Positions 8,799-18,628 of a stretch of DNA of 64,000 nucleotides are shown piece by piece (the first letter of the stretch is position 1; every line of letters starts with the position of its first letter). Origin of the DNA: Zanthoxylum bungeanum. Lineage: Eukaryota; Streptophyta; Magnoliopsida; Sapindales; Rutaceae. The notes under the pieces were generated by a model. It was not told the origin of the DNA. It searched no databases and saw only the letters and a list, made by a program, of their open reading frames with translations. The translations under genes were made by a program, and so were the position numbers. The stretch covers positions 1-64,000 of the forward strand of contig SKCR01051196.1 in assembly GCA_019454045.1 (NCBI GenBank). The letters run 5' to 3'.

Positions 8799-10725
8799 TG
8801 TTAGACAATTATGACCCATAGCATCACTATTTGTAAAAGACATTATGGTTTTTGTACAAATTAACTATGTGACTATGGAAATTGCTATTTTATCTGTTTG
8901 TAATTGGATTACTTAAACATAAAGTGATAAAAGTACTTATGATTAGTTCTGGATTATAAGATATGAGACAATATCAATCCACTAAGGTTTAATCATTAAA
9001 TATCCCTAGTCGTAGTATTATCGAGATTGGACATCGATAATACAGAATAGACTAGTATTGTACTTGTGCGCGTTGTGGGAGCATAACGGCATAGTTCTCA
9101 TATATTTAAGTATTGGATACTTATGCAAGTGTGATAAGAGGTTGTGTTTACTGATGGTACAGAAATAACTTCGCTCCGGATAGACCCCACGGAATCCCAT
9201 TGGTTGTATGACAATGTGTCTATAGGAATCCGATTCAGTGTATGTGTATTCCGTCTTAACCTAAGACATGCATTGCCAATACTTGCGACAATCATTACAT
9301 TTTAGTTTTGGTCGTCCGGGACTTTAACAGGTTCTGTGTACGCCTCTTCTGGGCTTATTGAGAATCGTAGAGTATTGGATGTGATGTCAATATGGAAGTA
9401 TCACTTCAGTCATATGAAGATGATAATCATGCAGGGATACACAACTGGTACTCTAATGTGTTGCAACCATCGGGATAATGTGATAAAGTCATGATAATCC
9501 GATTAAAGAGACTAGTTGTTTGTGATCCGATATATGCTTCGTACGAGGCAGACACTACTCCAGCCCCCCAGGCCTTGCATGTGACTTCAGATACTGGATC
9601 GCAACACGTAATACTACATATTCTATGTCTGACATAGATTGTATATCCAGTAAGAATATTTCTGGAGAATTGGGTAGGCACAGTGCTTTGCTAGAAGCCA
9701 ACCATGTCTTGTAAATCGGATAGCACGTAGTACGAGCTATGTATTTAATCGGATAGTCCGATAATTGGATTTACTACCAACATATCCAAAGGTCTCTTGG
9801 GTCGCTTCCCAAAGATTCACCAATGACAGTTGACTTAAATTAGAATTAATTTGGGATTAATTAACAGAGAGAAAATTAATCTGTGATTAATTGAGGTATT
9901 ATTTAATTTGGGATTAAATGTGTTCGGAAGAGAGAGCGCGATTATTTTGAATTAATCGGTAAAATAAATTTAATAGTTAAATTTGATTTTTCTATTTAAT
10001 TTATTGATATGGCTAAAATTAATATATCAGATATATTAATTGGAATTTGATTTCAATGCGAAATTAAAGTCAGACTTTAATACATGCGAACAGATTAATT
10101 TAGAATTAATTCGTAAACGGCATTCGTTATAAATTTACGAGGCCACATTATTTAATTAAATTAGATTTAATTATTTAGCGACGAAAATTCATTTAATCGG
10201 ATTAAATGGATCCGAGCCGCGACAAACATTCGTAGAAACTATTTGAATTTTTAATTGAAAAGTGGGGCCCACTTCACATGTGTTAGTTGGGAGAGTAGTT
10301 GGCATTTATGCCAAACCACCTATTTTCCAACCACCTTGAAATAGTTTTAGTGAAGCCATTTACCCAACCACCTTTTTTAGGTGAAAAAGAGTAAATTGGT
10401 TTTACCAAAAGCCTTCTCTCACTCACTTTGAACACACACAACACAATTTGAAACCCTAGTTCATCCATATGGGCGTGAACATGCTCTCTCCATCTCTTTT
10501 ATTTTGTGGCAAAATCATTTAAAGCTAGCACTTCAAAGATCAACTAATGTGATAGGAAACAATGCAAAGCTTGGAATCAACATTCAAAGGCCGGATCTTG
10601 GAGATCTCTTCTCAAAATTTTAAATTCCAATCCGTTCATTGTAAGTATATTCCGTAACTTATAATGATCTTAATCACACACATTCATGCTTATTAGATCC
10701 TTGGCATGTTCTAGGAACACTAACA
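8799..10725 (+). repeat. Cop-A 5' LTR
   Basis: It is 1927 bp, TGTTAGACAATTATGACCCA...AACACTAACA, paired with 36831-38802. The two agree closely apart from scattered, mostly transition changes and small indels. The A+T-rich hairpin block is at 9844-10208. I did not find a TATA box I trust. Confidence 0.92.
9844..10208 (+). other. Hairpin array in the Cop-A 5' LTR
   Basis: This is a run of inverted repeats. Examples: stem AATTAATC with loop TGT (9874-9892); stem TTAATATAT, loop CAG (10019-10039); stem ATTAAAGT, loop CAG (10063-10081); stem AATTAAAT, loop TAG (10154-10172); stem CATTTAAT, loop CGG (10190-10208). A longer pair, AATAAATTTAATAG near 9963 with CTATTTAATTTATT near 9991, is special to Cop-A. 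The same series occurs at 37873-38268 in the 3' LTR. Confidence 0.75.
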
Positions 10726-10726
10726 A

Positions 10727-10739
10727 TGGTATCATGAGC
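10727..10739 (+). promoter_or_regulatory. Cop-A primer binding site, initiator-Met type with a bulge
   Basis: TGGTATCATGAGC starts one base after the LTR. The usual plant Copia site is TGGTATCAGAGC (complementary to initiator tRNA-Met); here one T is added between TGGTATCA and GAGC. Confidence 0.8.
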
Positions 10740-12953
10740 CAATTTTAAGCATGAAAAAATCTAGGGTTCTTGAGACTTTAATTTGGGGTTTTTATGTTTT
10801 GAGCATGATTTCTTCAAATTGATTTTTTGAGTATGCTTAGAATATGATAACTTAGAGTTATGGATGATTAAATTTGAGATAAATTGATTGGATCAAAATC
10901 TATAAATTTCTTAACTTGGCCGAAAGGTGTAGGCAGTGGATTGCACTTTGATTTTTTTTTTTTAATAACAACATTGGATGTGTTTAAATGCATGATTAAA
11001 TGTTTATTGTTGGTTTGATTAGATTAGAATCAAAGTCAATAATGATTATGTTAAATTCAAAGAGCATGTTGAGCATGAAAATGATATGTTTTGCTTCAAT
11101 TTACGTTGAGCATAAATTGATTAACTTAAGCATGATTAATTAGTTAATTGGTGTTTTGGAAATATTAAGGTTAATTGATTAATCATGGCTAATGCACTTT
11201 AATTATAATGATTTTAATATTTAAAATATTATAATTATTATAATTGGCCTTTAAAATTGAATTGGGCTAAAAAAATATGTATTTGGGCTTAATGGGCCTG
11301 GTTTGACCAAGTTTTGTTTTGGACTTTTGGATTGGATCCAATTGGGCCCAAAACCAATTCCATAAAGTCCAAATATATCACTTGGCCCTTTAAAGAATTT
11401 AATTGGGCCTAATGGGCCTAAATTGATTTGTTGGCAATATAGTGATTCCTATTGTGCCTTGACATTTTGGGTTTGATCCATTATGGCTAAAGCCCATGCC
11501 TTAATAATCAATTAAAAGCCCATTGGACTTTCATTAAATTGGCATTGGATGTTATTGGACCTTTGAGACCCATCAAGATTGGATTTGGAATCCAAGTCTT
11601 TAAGGCATATAAATAAGTGTAAGTATTTAATTTGGAATTAAAATGGAATTAGTATTGAATACAAATAAATTAGATTTAAAGTTGTAGTTCGATATAATTC
11701 AAGAATACGTACTTAAGAGTCTTTATTCTTAAACGAGTTGGACTTGCACAAATCAAATCATTGTTTGAACATTGGATGGTCATTAATTCAAAGATTAATT
11801 AATTGGATTAGATTGATTAAATAAAATGCTTTATATGAATACATTAATGTGTTGTATGAATAATGTATATCGGATGGATATTAGAAGGGTGAAGGCAATT
11901 TTGGAAATTGTAATAATTTTAGAATTTATTAATTGGACCTGCGTTTCCAGCCTTCTATCTCTTTACTCTTTGTAATTCTCTTCTCACCAATTCCCCTCAA
12001 TTTTAATGAGGTTTCTTTGATGTATTATGTAATTGGGTAGAAGTTAGGATAGTGCTAGCTGGGGAGATGAAAGGGAGTGATTTGTTCTAGAAAAAATTTG
12101 TGAGATATCCATCCGCATATCATTATTAATTTATTTACCGCGCCTTATTATGCTTTTAGAATGCATGCTTAAGGGTGTATGATGAGAGACCTAATCAAAG
12201 ATAATTAATTGGTTGCCAATTATGCGAAAAATCCTCAACAAATATTAAGCGTTTTCCTTCCATTGAATGATTCATTCTCAAGATCCAAGATTGGCATTTG
12301 TTTGTTGGCCAAAGTCAAGACCTTTTTCCATTGAGGATGTGTTTGAATCATGAAGGCTTTGTTCCATATCGCATGCATTGGGCAAGTTCTGATTTTTTGG
12401 CCAAAGTCAATATCACTTCTTGTTCATCGAGATGGATTACGAAGCTTTCTAAAGTCAATGGGTCCCGCTTGACTGGAATCATTAAGCTTGTTGTGCCAAA
12501 GCCAAGGCTTAGTTGATTCAGAGGAAAAGGTTAGGCAAATATATTGGATATATTGGCATATATATTGTATATATGTTTCGGACTTGGAGGTCCACCTACC
12601 GGATCTAGGAATTGGATAAGATCCAATTGATCTTAGAGATCTACCTAGTTAAATATCATACAACTTATTGGCTAAAGTCAAGGTTGTGTGTTATTTAACG
12701 GGATCCTAGCTCACTAGGAAACTAGGTTTCCCGAGTACTCAACAGAAGGTTAGAGGCTCGCCGAAAAATAGTGGGAGGCTAGTATTTAATTGGTAATTTA
12801 GGTCAAATACTTGTCAAATACGCGATTTCAAATTATTTCGTCAATTATAAATGTTTATTAGTTGGACTAATATTTTATTATTTTTCTTGTAATAGTTAGA
12901 CTGCACCCATACAGCGTTAATTGAGTAGTTTAACAATTGTCCGGGACATTATC
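10740..12953 (+). other. Cop-A untranslated leader (2.2 kb)
   Basis: It aligns along its length with the leaders of Cop-B (18629-20813) and Cop-C (27036-29404). It holds a cluster of TGGGCY words at about 11263-11530 and three copies of an 18-bp motif at 12302-12682. No conserved reading frame: a 72-codon frame at 12298-12516 is not kept in Cop-B. Compared with Cop-B the usual gag ATG region near 12920 is deleted. Confidence 0.75.
12302..12682 (+). repeat. Three spaced copies of TTGTTGGCCAAAGTCAAG (Cop-A leader)
   Basis: Copies stand at 12302-12319, 12394-12411 (one mismatch cluster) and 12665-12682. Spacing is 92 and 271 bp, nearly the same as in Cop-B (89 and 271) and Cop-C (90 and 268). 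Confidence 0.75.
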
Positions 12954-13760
12954 ATGGGTGATAATGTCTTCAACGGCACAAACGTTTCTGACTGGGAAAT
13001 GAATCTCATGATTGTCCTAAGATCCGAGAAGTTACTCTATACTATAGAGAGATCTCTTGGGCCTAAGCCCGGACCTGATCAGTTGCTTGAGCTAGATCTT
13101 TGGAAGACTCATAGCGATGACAACTCCACTGCTCAGTCCATTATGCTTGCTGCTATGACTCAATAATTCCGTTGACGGAACAATGGATTGGATCCCTATA
13201 ACATGTTGGCGAAGTTGCATAATCTTCATCGATCTAATCTTCGATCGCAAAGATATGAGTTACAAAAGAAGCTATTTCATGCTCGCATGTCAGAGGGTTC
13301 GTCTGCTAAGCACCATATGTCACAGATGATTGCTGACATCGATCAGCTGACACAGATGGGCATTGTCTTCGAGGCTGAGACTTCGATAGATTTGATCTTA
13401 CAGTCTATCCCCGATACTTGGAGTGGGTTAGTCATTAACTATAATATGATGAACCAAGATGATACTCTTGGAGAGTTAATGTCCATACTGAGAGAAGCTG
13501 AAAAGGAGCTTCTAAAGGGCAAGAAGTGCGAGGCGCACTTCGCTTTAACATCTAGTCTCCAATGGCTTGGCCCAAAATGACTGGAGGTATCAAGAAGAAG
13601 AATAAGAATGGCAAGGCCAAATCGTCAAAGACTTCTAGGAAGTCAATAGACATATCCCAAGATGTCTGCCTGCAGTGTGGCAAATGGGGTCACTGGAAGT
13701 GTGACTGCCGTGAGCACAAGGCACGGATGAAGGATAAGAAAGCGGGCAAGGCACCGACTT
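12954..13760 (+). pseudogene. Cop-A gag remnant with zinc knuckle
   Basis: Gag forms the virus-like particle and binds RNA. The sequence encodes IIMGDNVFNGTNVSDWEMNL, DLWKTHSDDNSTAQSIMLA, then after TAA at 13164 DPYNMLAKLHNLHRSN, LILQSIPDTW and LGELMSILREAEKELLKG. A CCHC knuckle (CLQCGKWGHWKCDC) is at 13667-13708. Frames change near 13164 and 13560. The first ATG left in frame is at 12954, inside the family's conserved IIMGDN motif; the usual upstream ATG is missing. Confidence 0.85.
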
Positions 13761-14835
13761 CAGGTATGTTTATTATTGAGATAAACATGTCTACTTCTAG
13801 TTTTAAGAATTGGATTTTTGATTCTGGATGTGGTACTCATTTTGTACTGATGTGCAGGATCTGCAGATTAGCATAAGACTGGCCTCAGGGGAGATTGATC
13901 TACGCGTTGGAAATAAGACACGAGTCGTCGTTTTAGCCGTTGGCACTTTTGTTTTAGAACTGCCCTCGGGGCATGTACTTAAACTTTCAGACTGTTATTA
14001 TGTACCTAGTTTGACTAGGAATATTATATCTGTATCTTGTTTGACCCAATGTAGGTACACTTTTGTATTCTGAAACACTGGGTGTTTTGTTTATAAAGAT
14101 GATTTTGAGATATGTTCTGCTGATGCTAATAATGGTCTTTATATTTTGAATATAAACAAATCTCAAACATATAATATAACAAACAATATGCTTAAACTAA
14201 GTAACGAATATGAAACTTATATGTGGCATTGTCGTTTGGGACATATTAACAAGACTCATCTAACCACACTTTCGAAGAGTGGGTACTTGGACGGATTTGA
14301 TCCAAATTCATATGACGTCTGCGAATCTTACTTATTAGGAAAAATGCCTAAATCACCTTATAGCAGTAAAGGTGTACGTGCTACCGAACTGTTAGCCCTC
14401 GTTAATAGTGATGTAACATTTACGGATGATGCATCGCGTTATGGTTATGTGTATCTTATGAGACACATTGTAGGAAACCTTTGAGAAATTCAAAGAATTT
14501 CTACACGAAGTAAGAAAATAGACCGGTAAAAGTATTAAGACATTACGGTCAGACCGTGGTGGAGAATACTTGAGTAATGAGTTTCTTGACTACTTGAAAT
14601 AGTATGGTATTATTTCATAGTGGACTCCTCCCGGAATACCCCAGTTAAATGGTGTGTCCGAACGGAGAAACCGAACTTTATTAGATATGGTGAGGTCTAT
14701 GATGAGTCGCACAGAGCTTCATATTTCCTTCTGGGGATATGCATTGAACAATGCAATACTTATTTTGAATAAGGTTCCGTGAAAGTATGTTCAACCGACT
14801 CCGTATGAGATATGGACAGGAAAGAAACCAGGTTT
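13761..14835 (+). pseudogene. Cop-A protease and integrase remnant, cut by Cop-C
   Basis: The protease active site DSG is at 13820-13828 (WIFDSGCGTH). Then come VLELPSGHVLKLSDCYYVPSL, the integrase zinc-binding part (MWHCRLGHINKTHL...CESYLLGK, where the second Cys of the final pair is Tyr), and the core (DDASRYGYVYLM, RSDRGGEYLS, LNGVSERRNRTLLD, ISFWGYAL). Part of the segment holding the first catalytic Asp (HTDVCGP in Cop-B) is deleted near 14405. Several stops and shifts follow. It ends at KKPG, where Cop-C is inserted; the reading resumes at 34842. Confidence 0.87.
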
Positions 14836-15914
14836 TGTTGGACAATTATAACCCATAGCGTCACTATTTATACAGATCATGGTGTTGTTGTACAAATTAA
14901 CTATGTGACAAAGGAGATTGCACTCTTATCATTTGTGATTAGATCACCTAGATGTATAAATGATGAGAGGTCCTTATAATTTGTTCCTGGATTGAGAATG
15001 ATATGAGACAATATCAGTCCACGAATGATAAATCATTAAATATCCCTAGTCAGAGTATTATCGAGATTGGACATCGATAAACACGTAAAAGACTAGTATT
15101 GCACTTGTGCGCATTATGAGGGCATAACGACATAGTTCTCATATATTTGGGTATAGGATACTCATGCAAGTGTAATAGGAGGTTATGTTTCACCGATGGT
15201 ACGGGAAACAGATTCGCTCTACATAGACCCCATCAGAATTCCATTGGTAGTATGACTATATGTCTATGGAAGTCCGAAATCAGGGTAGGTGTATTTAGTC
15301 TTAACCTGAGACTTGCACCGCTAATACTTGCGACAATCAATATACTTTGGTTGCGGTCGTCCATGGCTTTAACAGGTTCTGTGTACACCAATACTGGGTA
15401 TATTGAGAATCGTAGTGTGTTGGGTGTTGATGTCAAGACGAAAGTATCACTTCAGTCTTAGTGGAGATGATGGTCACGTAGGATACGGTATTAGTACTCT
15501 TAATGCTGCAGCTATCGGGATAAATGACAAGGTCAGGTTTATCCGATTATAGAGACTAGTTACCAAACATCCGACATGTGCTTCGTACGGGGCAGACACA
15601 ATTCCAACCCCAGGCCTAGCACGTGATCATCCGATACTGGACAGAAATACGCAATACTACGTATACTATGCCTGATACAGATCCTTTCTTCCTGTAATAT
15701 TTTCCGGAGAATTGGGTAGGCCATGCGCTTTGCTAGAGGCCAACCTTGTCGTTGTAAATCGTTTAAAAATTACAAGGTACTTACGTGTTCGGATAGTCCG
15801 ACGACCGAATTTAGTGCCAACATATCCGGGGATCTCATGGGTCGCTTCCCAAAGATTCACTGATGACGTATAACTCGCACTTAATTAATATAGGATTAAT
15901 TAGAAGAGAGAGAA

Positions 15915-16191
15915 AATTAATCTTGGATTAATTGCCGATATAATTTATCTAGGATAAATATCATTTAAGAGAGATAACGATTAATTTGGAATTAATCGTA
16001 AATTAATATATTCGATATATTAAACGAAATTGGATTTCGACACGGAATTAAAATTAGATTTTAATTCGGGCGAACGAGTTAATTTAGATTAATTCGTTAG
16101 TGACGTGAATAGTGATTATGATTGCATGATTATTTAATTAAATTAGATTTAATTACGTCGCAAACGATAAATCGTTAATTTGAAATTAACG
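15915..16191 (+). other. Hairpin array in the Cop-C 5' LTR (nine hairpins)
   Basis: Stems and loops in order: AATTAATC/TTG 15915-15933; ATTTATC/TAG 15943-15959; CGATTAATT/TGG 15978-15998; TTAATATAT/TCG 16003-16023; CGAAAT/TGG 16025-16039; GAATTAAAAT/TAG 16045-16067; CGAGTTAATT (imperfect) 16075-16096; TAATTAAAT/TAG 16135-16155; CGTTAATT/TGA 16173-16191. All but one stem are perfect. The 3' LTR copy is at 33827-34107. Confidence 0.8.
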
Positions 16192-16253
16192 AACCCGAGC
16201 CCGAGATTATTTGTGAGCGCATTCGCATTTTGAATTCGAGTGCGCACGCAAGT

Positions 16254-16340
16254 CAATCAAGCGTCAAATCATTAGTCGCTCAAGTGTCAAATCATTAGTC
16301 GTTTTTCAAGCGTCAAATCACTTGTCACTTTGAGTGATGT
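16254..16340 (+). repeat. Short direct repeats in the Cop-C LTR
   Basis: About three to four copies of TCAAGCGTCAAATCATTAGT with a 22-25 bp step; also present in the 3' LTR at about 34170-34260. They lie downstream of the hairpin array and are not seen in Cop-A or Cop-B. Confidence 0.7.
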
Positions 16341-16647
16341 GACTTGACAACTTGATATGACTTGATGACATTTATGTTGGAGTGTGGAACACTAAGGAGG
16401 TTAAAATTCATTTCTTGACTTTTTGAATGTTTAAATAAATGGTAACATTTATATATTTTTAGAAAATATATAAAGTAATGTTTTTCCCACCATTTAACCA
16501 ATCTAACACAACTCTCCTCTCTCCATCGCTTTCCTGTCTTCATTCATTCTTCTTCCCCCTTGGGGGGCAAAATTTTGGTTTTCTGTTTGATAAACCGTGA
16601 AGCAAAAGGAGACGGAAAGTTTATTTTGTGCAAAAATCATGATGCTA

Positions 16648-18613
16648 TGGTTAGACATTATGTCCCATAGCGTCACTATTTGTAAATGATATTGTATTAT
16701 TGTACAAAATTAACTATGTGATAATGAAATTGCCTTTTGCCGTTTTTGTATATTATTACTTTGATATATAAATGGCGAAAGTCCATATGATTAATACCGG
16801 ATTGAGATGATATGAGACAGTATCAATCCATAAAGGTTTAATCATTAAATATCCCTAGTCGGAGTATTATCGAGATCGGACATCGATAATGCGGAATAGA
16901 CTAGTGTTGCGCTTGTGCACGTTGTGAGGGCACAACGGCATAGTTCTCATATATTTAAGTATTGGATACTTATGCAAGTGCGATAGGAGGTTGTGTTTTA
17001 CCGATGGTACGGAAAACAGCTTCGCTCTGGATAGACCCCGCGGAATCCCATTGGTAGTATGTCTGCGTGTCTATGGGAGGCCGCATCAGGGTAGGTGTAT
17101 ATGGTCTTAACCTGAGACTTACATCGCTAGTACTTGCGACAATCGGTAAACTTTGGTTTTGGTGGTTGGGGACCTTAACCGGTTCTGTGTACACCTCTTC
17201 TTCTGGGTTTATCGAGAATCGTAGTGTACTGGATGTGATGTCGAGATGGAAGTATCACTTCAGACATATGGAGATGATGATCACGCAGGACACAGAACTA
17301 GTACTCTATAAAAGGTTGCAACCGTCGGGACAATATGACCAGGTCAGGATTGTCCGATTTAAAGAGACTAGTTGCTTGATGTCCGATATATGTTTCGTAC
17401 GGGGCAGACACATCTCCAGCCCCAGGCCTAACATGTGATCGTCCGATACTGGATCGATGTACGCAATACTACGGTATACTACGCTTGATATAGATCTTAT
17501 ATTCCTATAAGAATATTTCTGGAGAATTGGGTAGGCATGGCGCTTTGCTAGAAGCCAACCTTGTCTTGTGAATCGGTGTAAACGTAATACGAGGTACGTA
17601 CGTGTTCGGATTATCCGACGACCGTATTTACTGCCAAAATATCCGGAGATCTCTTGGGTCGCTTCCTGAAGATTCACCAATGACGTATGATTCAAACTCG
17701 ATTAATCTTGGATTAATTACGGAGAGACTTTATCTTGGGTAAAGTACTAAATAGAGAGAGAACGATTAGTTTAGAATTAATCGTAAAATTATTATATTCG
17801 ATATAATAATCGAAATTCGATTTCGACGCGAAATTAAAATTAGATTTTAATTCGGGCAAACGAGTTAATTTAGAATTAATTCGTTAGCGACGTAAATAAC
17901 AATTTCGCTAGGCGCAATTATTTATTTAAATTCGATTTAATTAACGTCGCGACGTAAGTTCGGTATTTCGGAAATATCGGACCCGAACGCGTGAGTGCAC
18001 GTGGGCCCACTTTCATTTGGAAACGTGTGGGGCCCACATGACACATGTCATTATTTGCATTATTTAATTGTTGATGTATTGCATGGAGATAGTGTACAAT
18101 GCACTCAAGGGTTTTGCATGGAAATTGAGTGTTTGACACTCTAAGCCATTGCATGGTTTGTGTCATAAGTTTATTATTATTTAATAAATATTATGGCATA
18201 AATATAAATTGATTTTTGTAACAAAAAATCATATCTCCTCTCCCTCTCAAATTACCGAAACAGTGAGCAAGTTTTGGGTCTCCATTTTCTTCATTTGTTT
18301 TGTGGCAAGACTAGAAGAAAGTGTACAAGTTTGGAACTTTAATACACAACTTTGGCTAGCACCATCAAGGGATCATACAAAGGTGTTATGGGAAACTCAT
18401 CTTAGAGCTTGGAAGGATCAAACATTGCTTGGAGCTTCTCTTTCATCTTGGCCGAAACCCTCACTGCACTAAGGAGGAAATTTTTGTTTCATCAACGCAT
18501 CCGCATTCCGATCTTTGTGAGTATGATTCCGCCATACTTCAATATTGTTCATTCTATATATATATATTTTGCTTGTGCTTTTGATCTTGGGACATGGATT
18601 AGATTTTCCAACA
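16648..18613 (+). repeat. Cop-B 5' LTR
   Basis: It is 1966 bp, starting TGGTTAGACATTATG (one extra G against the 3' LTR) and ending TTTTCCAACA. It is nearly identical to 24780-26743. Hairpin array at 17701-17979. Confidence 0.93.
17701..17979 (+). other. Hairpin array in the Cop-B 5' LTR (nine hairpins)
   Basis: Stems and loops: ATTAATC/TTG 17701-17717; CTTTATC/TTG 17728-17744 (one G-U); CGATTAGTT/TAG 17763-17783 (one G-U); ATTATTATAT/TCG 17788-17810; CGAAAT/TCG 17811-17825; AATTAAAAT/TAG 17832-17852; CGAGTTAATT/TAG 17861-17883 (one G-U); TTAAAT/TCG 17926-17940; CGGTATTT/CGG 17961-17979 (one G-U). The second copy is at 25830-26108, where the fourth hairpin has lost two bases. Confidence 0.8.
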
Positions 18614-18614
18614 A

Positions 18615-18628
18615 TGGTATCATTGAGC
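18615..18628 (+). promoter_or_regulatory. Cop-B primer binding site, initiator-Met type with a two-base bulge
   Basis: TGGTATCATTGAGC stands one base after the LTR. TGGTATCA and GAGC match the usual initiator tRNA-Met site but are separated by two added T. Confidence 0.8.

Larger units (their letters stand above)
14836..16647 (+). repeat. Cop-C 5' LTR, first part
   Basis: It starts TGTTGGACAATTATAACCCA and runs to ATCATGATGCTA, where Cop-B begins. The remaining 3' part is 26744-27021. Judged by eye against 32826-34841 it is roughly 93-95% alike. It contains a hairpin array (15915-16191) and short direct repeats (16254-16340). Confidence 0.9.

Noticed and set aside
12298..12516. 72-codon frame in the Cop-A leader sharing an end with one at 28602-28814 in Cop-C
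   Set aside because: The frames differ at their start and the Cop-B copy has an early stop, so the similarity is at DNA level (leader homology), not a conserved protein.
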